A stretch of 45,530 bases of DNA from Rhizomonospora bruguierae (GCF_018397995.1 NZ_BBQH01000048.1:1-45530); one strand, 5' to 3'; positions 6,979 through 18,069 are shown, counted from the stretch's first letter. Numbers and translations: made by a program. Notes: generated by a model from the letters alone, not told the origin.

Positions 6979-8195
6979 TCGCCCGCCGCACCGCGGCGAC
7001 CACCCCGGCGCCGGGGCCCGTCCGCGGGAGCGCACACACACCCCGGTGGGTCTGGCGGGTCTGGTTCGGCCACTGCGTGGCGGTCTGCGGCACGCTGCTC
7101 CTCGCGGCGTCGGTCGCCGTGGCCCTGTACGTCGCGACGGGTGGCACCCACGTCCCGCGCGACCTGCCGTATCGGTGGACCGGCGCCGGCCCGGTGCACG
7201 TCACGGCCCGCGGCGGTCAGGTCTCGTGTGCCTATTCGGCGGAGGGCGCCCCGGGTCGGGCGAGGATCGGTGGGTACGACCTGGTGCTGGCGAGCGTTCT
7301 CGGGGGACGCACGATCCGTGGGCGCAGTGCTCCGGGCGGCCCCGCCGCGCAGAGCCCCAACATCCTGATCTGCGACGGCCCGGTCACAGTCACCGGCGGC
7401 TGGGTCGTACGGCTGTACCCGCTCGCCGGTTCCTGGGCACGGTTCATCACATACCTGTTGGCGATGCTGCTCGGCGCCCTCGCCGGCCGACGCCCGGTCC
7501 CCACCGGCCCGATCAGCGGCCGGCGCCCGGGTCCCACCGGCTCCGTCAGCGGCCAACACCCCGGCTCTCCCGCCAGCCGGCCTCGCGAGCCCGCTATCGG
7601 CTCCCATCGCAACCCCGCCGAACCGCTTGCTGAGCAGGCACGGCGGCACCGCGCCGCCGACATCGCGTGGACGCCGACGGCGAGGGCGTCGGGAACCATC
7701 GGCAACGACGGGAGGGGGCGGCCCATGCTGAGCGCACCGGCGGCACTCCGGCGGCCCGCCCTCAACGCGCCGCTCAACCAGCCGCGGCCGGTGGCCGAAT
7801 CGCGCGGGTTCCGGCCGGCCTGGGCCGCCACCAACGTCAAGGCCGACCGGATCCGGGCGGAGGCCCTGGCCCGGCCGATGCGGTTCGAGCGGACCAACAC
7901 GTGGGGTCACGCCGCCATGTGGGAAACGGCCGGGATCATGTCGTTCGTCGCCGCGCTGGGCGTGCTGCCGCTCCTGCTGGCGATGACCGGTTCGGCGCCG
8001 CCGTGGTACGTCACCTATCCGGCCATCGTGGCGGTCCTGCTCGGCATCCATGTGGCACTGCTGCGCAGGCTCTACTACTACCGGCTCGGCCGGCCGTGGC
8101 AGCCCAAGCCCCGCTCCGAACTACCACCTCCGCCCCCGCCGGCCGCCACGCCCGCCAGGGAGGACGTCGCACCCCCCGAGCAACGCGACCCCTGA
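6975..8195 (+). CDS. Multi-pass membrane protein of the FtsK-like operon
   Basis: 406 residues from ATG 6975, overlapping the previous stop by four bases. A first membrane segment lies near residues 30-55 (CGTLLLAASVAVALYVATGG). An extracytoplasmic-looking domain follows with two Cys (VSCAYSAEG and LICDGPVTV) that could pair. A second segment is at about 155-172 (FITYLLAMLLGALAG). Then come a long basic, Pro-rich linker and two C-terminal segments (IMSFVAALGVLPLLLAM and YPAIVAVLLGIHVALL), with a Pro-rich tail. The outside domain between anchors resembles the layout of EccB/EccE-type subunits, but no sequence relation is claimed. It is the last gene of the operon and faces folE head-to-head at the 3' ends. 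Confidence 0.8.
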   Translation: MIARRTAATTPAPGPVRGSAHTPRWVWRVWFGHCVAVCGTLLLAASVAVALYVATGGTHVPRDLPYRWTGAGPVHVTARGGQVSCAYSAEGAPGRARIGGYDLVLASVLGGRTIRGRSAPGGPAAQSPNILICDGPVTVTGGWVVRLYPLAGSWARFITYLLAMLLGALAGRRPVPTGPISGRRPGPTGSVSGQHPGSPASRPREPAIGSHRNPAEPLAEQARRHRAADIAWTPTARASGTIGNDGRGRPMLSAPAALRRPALNAPLNQPRPVAESRGFRPAWAATNVKADRIRAEALARPMRFERTNTWGHAAMWETAGIMSFVAALGVLPLLLAMTGSAPPWYVTYPAIVAVLLGIHVALLRRLYYYRLGRPWQPKPRSELPPPPPPAATPAREDVAPPEQRDP

Positions 8196-8243
8196 GAGCC
8201 AAGCCCTCTGCGAACAAAAGGCACGGCAAAGGGCCGGCCTCTC
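8194..8243. terminator. Inverted repeat between convergent genes
   Basis: GAGAGCC...GCCC at 8194-8205 pairs imperfectly with GGGC.GGCCTCTC at 8231-8243 across a loop containing AACAAAAGG. It lies just after the last + strand gene and before the folE stop. No T-run follows, as is common for actinobacterial terminators. A bidirectional terminator is plausible but not certain. Confidence 0.4.
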
Positions 8244-8308
8244 CGAGCACCACGGCCGCCGCGCCGCCCATAGGCACAGGCCGCCCGCCCGGGCGCACTG
8301 CGCCAGGG

Positions 8309-9097
8309 TCAGGGGCGGCCCATGAGGGCCATCGCCTCGGCGCGGGACTTCGCGTCCCGTTGCAGCATGCCGCGCACCGCCGAGGTGATGGTCCTCGCCC
8401 CGTCCTTCTGGATGCCACGCATCGCCATGCACATGTGCTCGCACTCGAGCACCACGATGACGCCACCGGCCTCCAGTTGCTCCATGAGCAGGTCGGCGAT
8501 CTGGGTGGTGAGGCGCTCCTGCACCTGCGGACGGCGGGCGTAGACCTCGACCAGGCGGGCCAGCTTCGACAGGCCCGTGATGCGACCGTGCGACCCCGGG
8601 ATGTATCCGATGTGCGCCACGCCCCGGAACGGGAGGAGGTGGTGCTCACAGAGCGACATGACCTCGATGTCGCGCACCAGGACCAGCTCCGAGTGGTTCG
8701 CCTCGAACGTGGTCTCCAGGACCTTCGCCGGGTCGACCCGGAGGCCGGCGAACAGCTCCGCGTAGGCGCGGGCGACGCGGGCCGGGGTGCGGCGCAGGCC
8801 GTCCCGGTCGGGGTCCTCACCGACGGCGGTGAGGATCTCCCGGACGGCCCGCTCGATGCGGGCCAGGTCGACGACCGACTCCACCGGGCCGCCGGTCAGC
8901 TTGCCGTCGATCAGGCGCGCCGCCAGGTAGTCCAGCTCCGGCTCGTCGTCGTCGCCGTCCGGCTCCGTGCACGACGCCGCCGGAGCCGATTCGTCCACGC
9001 CGGTGGCCAGGCCGCTGCGGCGCTTGCCGCCGCCGGACGCGGCCCGCGCCCCGTTGGGTAAGGGCGCGGGCCGGTCCGCTGAGTTCTTCGGGCTCAT
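8309..9097 (-). CDS. folE: GTP cyclohydrolase I
   Basis: 262 residues from ATG 9097. The enzyme converts GTP to 7,8-dihydroneopterin triphosphate, the first step of tetrahydrofolate biosynthesis, in the cytoplasm. The C-terminal two thirds match the family, with zinc and active-site segments [10 protein letters not shown] and [11 protein letters not shown] and the conserved [15 protein letters not shown] block. The first ~75 residues are a low-complexity acidic and basic extension beyond the usual ~200-residue enzyme, typical of actinobacteria. The start was chosen 19 nt after the ftsH stop with AGCAGG just upstream; an earlier in-frame ATG at 9130 would overlap ftsH. folP, folB and folK, which usually follow in actinobacteria, are absent. 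Confidence 0.95.
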   Translation of the reverse strand: MSPKNSADRPAPLPNGARAASGGGKRRSGLATGVDESAPAASCTEPDGDDDEPELDYLAARLIDGKLTGGPVESVVDLARIERAVREILTAVGEDPDRDGLRRTPARVARAYAELFAGLRVDPAKVLETTFEANHSELVLVRDIEVMSLCEHHLLPFRGVAHIGYIPGSHGRITGLSKLARLVEVYARRPQVQERLTTQIADLLMEQLEAGGVIVVLECEHMCMAMRGIQKDGARTITSAVRGMLQRDAKSRAEAMALMGRP

Positions 9098-9116
9098 CCT
9101 GCTACCGGTGTCCCGC

Positions 9117-11156
<2,040 letters not shown>

Positions 11157-11643
11157 GCTGTTGTCGAGCGCTTGGCGCCCGGATCCTCCTGATCGATGTC
11201 CGACCGTCTCTACAGGTAACCGCCCCCGGAGGGTGGCGGCCGCCGCGCTGGCTGGTAAACCATCGTGGCACCGGGCGTCGTCGAGACGGCGCCATCGGTC
11301 ATTCGAAGGTACACCGTATCCGCGAAGCGGCGGCTGCGGTATCCGGCGTCGAGCCCGGAATGCCAACAAACTGGACACGAGGCCGAGGTCCCCGGCCGCC
11401 GCTCTGCCCGGTCGCCGGCAAAGCTACCTGCGGTTGCTGTGGGAACGCTGAGTCATCCCCGTCCAAAGCGCCGCATTCCGCTGCTGGCGTAACACGCCGG
11501 TTACCGGCGCGGCGGGCACCGCCGGTAAACCCCGTAGGCGGCCACGGACCGACCCGGGCAGCGCGCGAGCATGGGAGGGGCCTGTCTTCAAGCGAGACTT
11601 GAGCGACGCATCGCACAGCCCCGCGGCCCGGTCGCGGACGGCG
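11157..11643. other. 487-bp intergenic region between ftsH and hpt
   Basis: I find no convincing gene here; the short frames lack ribosome-binding sites and family similarity. The region must hold the ftsH promoter on the minus strand. An imperfect inverted repeat, GGTTACCGGCG (11499-11509) against CGCCGGTAAACC (11520-11531), lies closer to hpt and could end the hpt transcript. GTATCCG repeats occur near 11319-11345. Confidence 0.5.
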
Positions 11644-12216
11644 TCATCCGCGCGTGTACACCTCCGGCTTCAACACGCCGACGTACGGGACCTCGCGGTA
11701 CCGCTCGGCGTAGTCGAGCCCGTACCCCACGACGAACTCGTTCGGGATCTCGAAGCCGACGTACCGGACCGGGATGTTGACCTTGACGGCCTCGGGCTTG
11801 CGGAACAGGGCCACCACCTCCACGCTCGCCGCCGAGCGCGACTCCAGGTACTTCAGCAGCCAGGACAGGGTGAGCCCGGAGTCGACGATGTCCTCCACCA
11901 CGAGCACCTTGTGCCCGGCGATGTCCCGGTCGAGATCCTTCAGGATCCGCACGACGCCGGACGACGTGGTGCCCTCGCCGTACGAGGAGACGGCCATGAA
12001 CTCCAGCTCGGCGGGCGGACCGTACCGGCCCAGCGCCCGGGCGAAGTCGGCCATGAACATGGCCGCGCCCTTGAGCACGCAGACGAGCAGCAGCCCCTCG
12101 GTGTCGCCGTAGTCGGCTGCCACCTGCTTGGCCAGCTCGTCGGTCTTCTCGCGGATCTCGTCCTCGCTAATGATCACGCGCGCGATGTCGGCGTCGTACC
12201 AGCTGCCCTCGGCCAT
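11644..12216 (-). CDS. hpt: Hypoxanthine phosphoribosyltransferase
   Basis: 190 residues from ATG 12216. The enzyme salvages hypoxanthine and guanine to IMP and GMP using PRPP. The PRPP-binding loop VLVVEDIVDSGLTLSWL is intact, as are the AVSSYGEGT segment, the flexible-loop tyrosine and the C-terminal YVGFEIPNEFVVGYGLDYAE hallmark of bacterial HPRTs. The length is typical. In many actinobacteria hpt abuts or overlaps tilS; here 1.9 kb separates them. Confidence 0.97.
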   Translation of the reverse strand: MAEGSWYDADIARVIISEDEIREKTDELAKQVAADYGDTEGLLLVCVLKGAAMFMADFARALGRYGPPAELEFMAVSSYGEGTTSSGVVRILKDLDRDIAGHKVLVVEDIVDSGLTLSWLLKYLESRSAASVEVVALFRKPEAVKVNIPVRYVGFEIPNEFVVGYGLDYAERYREVPYVGVLKPEVYTRG

Positions 12217-12315
12217 GGCCTAAGCCTGCCGTACGACGGTTGCGGCTCGGCGCCGGGGCGGCCCGGAACGCGGGCGGGCCGACCGGTGACGCTCGGTTAC
12301 GGATCGGGAAACGCC

Positions 12316-12348
12316 GAGCGGCCAGCCCCCGGTGGGAGCTGGCCTCTC
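12316..12348 (-). terminator. Hairpin terminator after the C39 peptidase gene
   Basis: GGCCAGC (12320-12326) and GCTGGCC (12338-12344) form a perfect 7-bp stem, extended by a GAG/CTC pair, around an 11-nt loop. It begins 17 nt after the stop codon of the minus-strand gene, and GCGTTTCCC follows on that strand. It would also shield hpt from readthrough. Confidence 0.6.
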
Positions 12349-12364
12349 GTGGTTGTGCGGATCG

Positions 12365-13075
12365 TCAGGCGGAGTAACCGCGGGTGGCGATCCAGTTCGC
12401 CAGGTCGCTGGTGTTCATCCAGTAGGACTGGACGTTCGGGTTGGCCGGGTCGGCGATCTTCACCGTGCGCCCCTGGTCCCGGTAGCCGACGACGGTCAGG
12501 TAGTGGCCGCCCTCGTACGAGTGCGCCATGCCGTCGGTGTCCACCGCGGTACCCGCGATGTTCGCGACCACCGCGCGGTTCTGCGCGTTCGCCTGCGTCA
12601 CGTTGGTCTGCAGCCGCTCGACATCGGCCGGCTTGGCGGCCGGGCCCGGGATCGAGGTCGTCTCGTAGGCGTCCTTGCCCCCGCTGCTGTTCAGCACCCG
12701 GGTGATGTCCACGGCCGAGTTGGTGCCGTCCTCGGTCGTACCCAGGGCCTTGGCCACGTCGTCCTGCGACAGCGGGTGCCCCACGCTGGTCAGCGCGATT
12801 CGGGTGGACGCCGGGCCGCAGTAGAAGAAGTTCGGCTGCGACTGGTACTCGTACCGGACTTCCTTGCTCGCCGGCGTGGCGACGAGCTTGCGCTCCGACG
12901 CCGGGGCGGTGCTCACCACGCCCGCGCCGGTCGTGGGCTCGTGGTGCCGGGTCAGCGTCGCGTCGCCTGCGGCGGCCATGCCGCCCACGAGTGCCACGCC
13001 GGCGGTGGCGAGCGCGCTCTTGGTCACGAAGGTCTGCGCCATGGCCGGGAGCCAACGGCGGAAGTTGGTCTTCAC
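12365..13075 (-). CDS. Secreted C39-family papain-like peptidase
   Basis: 236 residues from a GTG at 13075 (VKTNFRRWLP) with GAAGGG upstream. A signal peptide is visible: a basic start, then the hydrophobic ALATAGVALVGGMAAAG. The mature part is a peptidase_C39_2-type domain with the expected triad: Cys86 in FFYCGPAS, His191 in GGHYLTVVGY and Asp209 in IADPANP. Such proteins occur widely in actinobacteria as cell-wall or secreted proteases and are unrelated in context to lantibiotic exporters, and no ABC transporter is present. It sits alone between hpt and a repeat array, with its own terminator. Confidence 0.88.
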   Translation of the reverse strand: MKTNFRRWLPAMAQTFVTKSALATAGVALVGGMAAAGDATLTRHHEPTTGAGVVSTAPASERKLVATPASKEVRYEYQSQPNFFYCGPASTRIALTSVGHPLSQDDVAKALGTTEDGTNSAVDITRVLNSSGGKDAYETTSIPGPAAKPADVERLQTNVTQANAQNRAVVANIAGTAVDTDGMAHSYEGGHYLTVVGYRDQGRTVKIADPANPNVQSYWMNTSDLANWIATRGYSA

Positions 13076-13291
13076 GTTTAGCTACCCTTCGGTCGTGGGT
13101 GCGGGCCCGCCGCTAACCGGGCACGCCCGCTGGGAAGAGACCCCGCCCGCGGGATCGCAGGGGGTTCGGGAGTCGCTGCGACACGCCCGCCCGAAGAACT
13201 CGGAACGGCGTGTTCAGCAGCGAAGCGCGGGGACCCATCCGTGACTCGCTTGGCCAACCGCGCGGAAGAGAACGCCCGGGAAGATCGCACG

Positions 13292-13579
13292 GGCATCCGG
13301 GGGTGTAACCGCGGGGGGCGGCCGGGCATTCCGGCGACGCCAGCCCCGCACAGAAGACGCCCAGCGCGACCGCGCAGGCATCCGGGGGTGTAACGACGGG
13401 CGGCGGCCGAGCATTCCGGCGACGCCAGCCCCGCAGACAAGACGCCCAGCGCGACGGCGCGGGGCATCCGGGGGTGTAACGACGGGCGGCCACCCGACAT
13501 TCCGGCGTTCAGAGGCCGGGTACACCGTCTGGAAAACGCCCGGTGACTACTGCTCGGGCATCCGTATGTGTAACGACCC
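13292..13579 (-). repeat. Degenerate ~85-bp tandem repeat array upstream of the C39 gene
   Basis: The 17-bp core gcatccgggggtgtaac is exact at 13293, 13378 and 13464 (spacing 85 and 86), and a fourth, altered copy is at 13558 (spacing 94). Between cores the first two units also share cattccggcgacgccagc and agacgcccagcgcgac. A weak relic precedes 13292. The period is not a multiple of three, so the array is not coding. The whole stretch 13076-13659 holds no gene I can support; part of it must be the leader of the C39 gene. Confidence 0.8.
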
Positions 13580-13659
13580 GGGCCCCCATGGCATTCCGGC
13601 ATGCCGTTCTCAAGGGCCACATGCGCACCAGAGGCCCCAATGACCTCGGTGTTCGGGGG

Positions 13660-14066
13660 TCAGTATCCGAGCACGGCGCCGTCTGCCCGTGGTTCAGAGC
13701 CGGCAACGTACACCACTGTCCGGTAACCGCCAGATGGGTGGACCGTACCCGAATGCGCCCGGATCGTCCGTAATCTCAGCCGGCTCCACCCTGTCCAGGA
13801 TGCCGAGCGCGAGCAACGCAGCCAGGGCCCTGGCGGTGGCAGGTCGAGGCGTGCTCCGCGAGATCGGCCGCGGTCAGCAGGCCACCGGTCCGTTCCGCGT
13901 ACGAGGCCAGCGCTGCCGCCGCAGCGCCGTGATAGGGCTGGAGAATGGTCAGCGCGATGGCGGCGGCGTCCACAGCCGTACCGCCGCGGCGCAGCGTGTG
14001 CAGACCGGTGGCGGCCGCCAGGGGGTGACTGGTCGCCACGGCAGCCTCAGCCGCACACAGCGGCAT
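13660..14066 (-). pseudogene. Gamma-glutamyltransferase remnant
   Basis: Three pieces of a gamma-glutamyltransferase survive in order but in different frames. The N-terminal piece is VATSHPLAAATGLHTLRRGG plus TAVDAAAIALTILQPYHG. A mid piece is ALASYAERTGGLLTAADLAEH. Then, after frame changes, come LAALLALGILDRVEPAEITD and a GYRTVVYVAGSEPRADGAVL tail that ends in GY and a stop, like intact enzymes. About 135 codons remain of a usual 500-600, so most of the catalytic core, including the nucleophile threonine region, is deleted. Confidence 0.75.
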
Positions 14067-14093
14067 CCGTGCGCGTCCACCTATCCAGTTTCA

Positions 14094-15077
14094 TCACCCG
14101 GGACGCAGCAGCGTGCCCCGGCGCACCACCAACGCCCCAGACGGCAGGTGCACCGGCCCCTGCCCGTGCCAGCCGGTGACGAGCGCGTCCAGCGCGGCGA
14201 CGTGCCGGTGGGCCAGGGCGGCGCCGCTGGCCCCCAGTTCACGGGACCAGGCGTGCAGGACCCGGGTGCGGACCGCCTCGGGCAGCGCCGCCAGCGCGGG
14301 TACCGAAAGGCCGTCGCCCGACCGGGCACCGGCCAGCGCCTGCCCGGCGAGCGCGTCGAGGGCGGCCGTGTCGGCGGCCAGCAGCCGGGCGGTGCGGGCG
14401 AGATTGTCCACCACGGCCGGGCCGAGCGCCGCCACCAGGGCCGGCAACGCCGCCGACCGGACCCGGGAGCGGGCGTACGCGGGGTCGGTGTTGTGGGGGT
14501 CGGACCAGGGCTTGAGGCCGAGTGCGGCACAGGCGGCGACGGTCTCGTCGCGGCCGACGTCGAGCAGCGGGCGCAGCAGGGTGACCCCGTCGACCGTCCG
14601 GCTCGGCGGCATGCCGGCCAGCCCGCGCGGGCCGGCGCCCCGGGCCAGCGCCAGGAGCACCGTCTCCGCCTGGTCGTCCCGGGTGTGGCCGAGTAGGACG
14701 GCTACCGCCTCCAGCCGCCGGGCCGCCTCCCCCAACGCCGCGTACCGGGCCTCGCGAGCGGCCGCCTCCGGCCCCGTGCCCCGGCCGGTGGCGTCGACCG
14801 TGGCGATCTCCACGGGCTCCAGGCCGTTCGCGAAGCCCCAGTCGGCGACGCCCTTGGCCCGCTCGGCCGAGCCGGCCTGCAACTGGTGGTCGACGGTCAC
14901 CAGCCCGGCACGCAGCCCGAGGCGGGGGGCCACGAACGCGGTCGCGGCGGCGAGGGCCAGCGAATCCGGGCCGCCGGAGCACGCGACGAGCACCGGGCCG
15001 CCGGCCTGCGCCAGCGGCGCCAGGGCGTGCCGGACGGCGCCACGGACCGCGGCGACCGGCGGCGCGAGGGCGGCCAT
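14094..15077 (-). CDS. tilS: tRNA(Ile)-lysidine synthase
   Basis: 327 residues from ATG 15077. The enzyme modifies C34 of the tRNA-Ile2 anticodon with lysine, using ATP, so that it reads AUA. The N-type ATP pyrophosphatase P-loop SGGPDS is at residues 34-39. The VTVDHQLQ, LGHTRDDQAETVLL and PLL...R segments of the family are present, followed by a helical C-terminal domain. The length matches the shorter actinobacterial form lacking the extended C-terminal domain. Ten bases separate it from the upstream zincin gene, so they are probably co-transcribed. Confidence 0.95.
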   Translation of the reverse strand: MAALAPPVAAVRGAVRHALAPLAQAGGPVLVACSGGPDSLALAAATAFVAPRLGLRAGLVTVDHQLQAGSAERAKGVADWGFANGLEPVEIATVDATGRGTGPEAAAREARYAALGEAARRLEAVAVLLGHTRDDQAETVLLALARGAGPRGLAGMPPSRTVDGVTLLRPLLDVGRDETVAACAALGLKPWSDPHNTDPAYARSRVRSAALPALVAALGPAVVDNLARTARLLAADTAALDALAGQALAGARSGDGLSVPALAALPEAVRTRVLHAWSRELGASGAALAHRHVAALDALVTGWHGQGPVHLPSGALVVRRGTLLRPG

Positions 15078-15087
15078 CGCGGCGGGG

Positions 15088-16152
15088 TCAGCCGGCCGCC
15101 GGCGGGACCGGGCCGTGTACCCGGGCCACCCAGGCGTCCGGGTCGCCCAGTTCCGCCAGGCGGGGCAGGGTCAGCGGCGACGAGAAGACCTTGTTGAAGC
15201 CGGCCATGCCGACCCGCTCCACCACGCCGTGCACGAACTTGCGCCCCTCGGCGTACTGGCGCATCTTGATCTCGATCCCGAGGATCCTGCGGAGCGCCTT
15301 CTCCAGCGGGTTGCCCGCCTCCCGGCGCCGGTTGAACCGGGCGCGGATCTCCTCGACCGAGGGGATGACCTCCGGGCCCACCCCGTCCATGACGAACTCG
15401 GCGTGCCCCTCGAGCAGGGTCATCAGCGCGGTGAGCCGGTCCAGGACCGCCTTCTGGGCGGGCGTCTGCACCAGTTCCAGGACCGAGGTGCGGCTCTCCG
15501 GGTCGCGGACCGCGTCGGCCAGCGCGCTCACGCCGCGCCGCAACCGGTCCGCCAACTGGTCGCCGCCGATCTGGGAGGCGTCCACGAACGCCTGGACCTC
15601 GCCGAGGAAGTGCCCACGCATCCAGGGCACCGCCGTGAACTGCGTCCGGTGGGTCACCTCGTGCAGACAGACCCACAGCCGGAAGTCGCGCGGGTCGGCG
15701 CCGAGCTTGCGCTCCACCTCGACGATGTTCGGGGCGACCAGCAGCAACTGCCCCGGCTCGCCGCTGAACACCTCGTACTGGCCGAGCACCCGGCCGGACA
15801 GGTACGCCAGCACGGTGCCGGCCTGCACGCCGGTCAGCCGGGAGCCGATCGCGTCGGTGATCGGGCCGGGCTGCCGGTCGCCGGTGATCCGGGTAAGCAG
15901 CGGGGCGATCACGTCGCGCAGGCCGGCGACGTTCACCGCCGCCCAGTCGCGCCGGTCCACCACCCGCACCGGCGGATGCTCCATCTGCGCGACCAGCCCC
16001 GTGTACGCGGACACGTGGCCGGCCGCCTCGTCGGTGAGCCGGCGCAGGTCGGCCACGACCGCCACCGCCTCGTCGTAACCCACCCTCGGGCCGGATTTGC
16101 TGAGCGTGCCCGCGGTCGCGGCGGCCAGGTCCCAGTCGACGAACTGCGCCAT
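15088..16152 (-). CDS. Zincin-like metallopeptidase (Zincin_2 family)
   Basis: 354 residues from ATG 16152, with an alternative ATG one codon earlier. The protein carries HEVTH at residues 164-168 inside the helix LWVCLHEVTHRTQF. A downstream glutamate region (LLEGHAEFVMDGVG) would give the third zinc ligand. It matches the actinobacterial family described as coenzyme F420 biosynthesis associated or putative zincin-type hydrolase. The substrate is unknown in the literature I know. No signal peptide is seen, so it is probably cytoplasmic. It lies between dacB and tilS, an order common in actinobacteria. Confidence 0.88.
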   Translation of the reverse strand: MAQFVDWDLAAATAGTLSKSGPRVGYDEAVAVVADLRRLTDEAAGHVSAYTGLVAQMEHPPVRVVDRRDWAAVNVAGLRDVIAPLLTRITGDRQPGPITDAIGSRLTGVQAGTVLAYLSGRVLGQYEVFSGEPGQLLLVAPNIVEVERKLGADPRDFRLWVCLHEVTHRTQFTAVPWMRGHFLGEVQAFVDASQIGGDQLADRLRRGVSALADAVRDPESRTSVLELVQTPAQKAVLDRLTALMTLLEGHAEFVMDGVGPEVIPSVEEIRARFNRRREAGNPLEKALRRILGIEIKMRQYAEGRKFVHGVVERVGMAGFNKVFSSPLTLPRLAELGDPDAWVARVHGPVPPAAG

Positions 16153-16197
16153 CACCCCACCGTACCCGGGCCTGTCCCGCCCGCCCCGGCGAAGGAT

Positions 16198-18069
16198 TCA
16201 GTGGCAGCCGCAGCGGGACAGTTCGGCGGCGATCCGGTCCATGGTGATCGGGGCGAGCCAGCCGTTGGGTACCTTGTCGGCCAGCATCGAGAAGGACAGC
16301 AGCCGGCCGTCCGCGTCCACCACCACGCCGGCGATCGCGTTCACCTTGGTCAGGGTGCCGGTCTTCGCCCGGACCAGGCCGGCGCCCGCCTTGCCGGAGT
16401 CCGCACCGCGGTACCGGTTGGCCAGCGTGCCCGACCAGGCCGCCACCGGCAGCCCGCTGAAGATCGGCTGGAGCTTCGGCTGGGACCCGTTCGCCGCGAC
16501 CGCCAGCAGCTTGGCCAGACCCTCGGCGGTGAAGTGGTTGCTGCGGGACAGCCCGCTGCCGTCCGCGGCCGACAGCTCGCCGGCCGGCAGGCCCAGCCCG
16601 GCGAGCGTGTCGCGGATCGCGGCCGAGGCGCCGTCGTACGAGGCGGGCTGGCCGCGCGCGATCGCCACCTGCCGGGCGAGCGCCTCGGCGATCACGTTGT
16701 CGCTCATCGAGAGCATCCACTCCACCAGGCGCAGCATCGGCGGGGACTCCACCCGCCCCAGTTCCGTGCCGGGCGCCGGGGGCCGGCCGGCCCCGTCGGG
16801 CGGTACCGGCGCGTTCTCGGGTGAGCCGTTGGCCGAGGGGGCCACCCCGCCGCTCGCCCCGGACGCGGCGCCGGCGGGGGCCGCCGCCTCGGCCGGCGCG
16901 GTGCCGGCGGGCGCCTTGCCCAGCCGCACGGCGGACGGCGCCACCCCGAGCAGCCGCCCGAACGCCTGCCCCGCGGCGAGGTCCGGCTTCGGATACCGGG
17001 TGCCGCCGGATCCGCTGCGCGGGTCCGTCCGGGCGCCGTCCGTGGCCAGCGCGACGGTGGCGGAGGCGAAGCCGCCGCCCGGGGTGTCCGAGTCCCAGCC
17101 GGGGCCGTAGACCGGGCCGGTGAACAGGGTGGAGTCGACCACCACGGACGTGGGGTGCGCACCGCCGAGGGCCTTGGTGACCTGGTCGGCAAGCTGGTCG
17201 AGGCGGGCGGCACCGGGGTACGCCTGTTCCCGGCCGGCGGAGAGGGTGGGATCACCGCCGCCGATCAGCACCACCTCGCCGGCGCGGTCGCCGGCGACGG
17301 CGCGGGTGGGCAGCCGCCGGGACGGGTCCACCGAGGCGAGCACGGCCGCCGCGGTGGCCAGCTTGGTGGTCGACGCGGGGGTGACCGGGACGTTCGCGTT
17401 GTTGCCGTAGAGGGTCTGCCCGGTAGCCACATCCATGACGGAGATGCCGAAGTGGCTGCCGAGGCCACCCTTGATCTGCGGGTCCACCGCCCTGGCGACG
17501 CCGGCGGGGGTGGGCATCGGCGCGTCCGCGCTGGCCGGCGGGAGCACCTCGCCCGGCGGTGGGTCGCCGGTCAGCCCGGCGGCCTCACTCGCCGCCGGCA
17601 CCGGGTTCGACCCGAACAGCCGGCGCACGGGTTCGGGACGGATGAGCGCCACCGCGCCGGCTGCCACCGCCAGCACGAGCACCAGCACGCCGAGGACCAG
17701 CAGCCCCGGCCGCCGCTTGCGCGGCGCGACCTGGGGCGGCGGTGGGCCCGGTACCCGGGAGGCGCGTGGGGCCGAGGGCGGCTCGGGCGGCCGGGGGCGC
17801 TGGGCGGCGTTCGGTGGCACCTGCGCCCGGCCGAACGGGGGCGGCGAGCCCTGCGGCCGGTTACCGGGCTCACCCCTAGGAGGTGACCCGCCGGGCGCCG
17901 GCCCGCCCGGGGCGTCGTCCCGCCGGGTCATCCGCGGGTAGCCCCGGGACTGGCCCTCGAAGCCCCCGGATGGGCCGTTCTGCCTGGATTCATGGGGTGG
18001 CCCTACGCCCGACCCGGAATCCGGCGCGCCCTCGTCACCCGGACCGTAGTGTGAATATTCCCTCCCCAC
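16198..18069 (-). CDS. dacB: D-alanyl-D-alanine carboxypeptidase/endopeptidase (PBP4, S13 family)
   Basis: 623 residues from a GTG at 18069 with GGAGGGG upstream. The enzyme trims or cleaves peptidoglycan cross-links outside the membrane. A ~115-residue Pro/Arg-rich cytoplasmic segment precedes one membrane anchor ([20 protein letters not shown]). The S13 domain follows, with Ser233 in STTK, Ser456 and Asn458 in SDN, and Lys569 in KTGT. An Ala/Gly/Pro-rich insertion splits the domain near residues 385-430. It is divergently oriented to ppa, and the 84-bp gap must hold both promoters. Confidence 0.95.
   Translation of the reverse strand: MGREYSHYGPGDEGAPDSGSGVGPPHESRQNGPSGGFEGQSRGYPRMTRRDDAPGGPAPGGSPPRGEPGNRPQGSPPPFGRAQVPPNAAQRPRPPEPPSAPRASRVPGPPPPQVAPRKRRPGLLVLGVLVLVLAVAAGAVALIRPEPVRRLFGSNPVPAASEAAGLTGDPPPGEVLPPASADAPMPTPAGVARAVDPQIKGGLGSHFGISVMDVATGQTLYGNNANVPVTPASTTKLATAAAVLASVDPSRRLPTRAVAGDRAGEVVLIGGGDPTLSAGREQAYPGAARLDQLADQVTKALGGAHPTSVVVDSTLFTGPVYGPGWDSDTPGGGFASATVALATDGARTDPRSGSGGTRYPKPDLAAGQAFGRLLGVAPSAVRLGKAPAGTAPAEAAAPAGAASGASGGVAPSANGSPENAPVPPDGAGRPPAPGTELGRVESPPMLRLVEWMLSMSDNVIAEALARQVAIARGQPASYDGASAAIRDTLAGLGLPAGELSAADGSGLSRSNHFTAEGLAKLLAVAANGSQPKLQPIFSGLPVAAWSGTLANRYRGADSGKAGAGLVRAKTGTLTKVNAIAGVVVDADGRLLSFSMLADKVPNGWLAPITMDRIAAELSRCGCH

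Noticed and set aside
13076-13290. c-di-AMP (ydaO-type) riboswitch before the secreted C39 peptidase
   Set aside because: Such switches precede wall hydrolases in actinobacteria, but I could not match the conserved core in this leader.
13292-13579. Possible CRISPR array
   Set aside because: Repeated unit is about 85 bp with similarity extending across the unit, spacing is uneven and there are no unique ~30-40 bp spacers or cas genes.
13078-13620. Minus-strand frames of 100-180 codons over the repeat array
   Set aside because: Unit length is not a multiple of three, so the repeated peptides appear in all frames; no ribosome-binding sites or families.
14113-16824. 903-residue + strand open frame opposite tilS, zincin and dacB
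   Set aside because: Antisense frame of high-G+C coding sequence; the minus-strand products have clear family motifs and this one has none.
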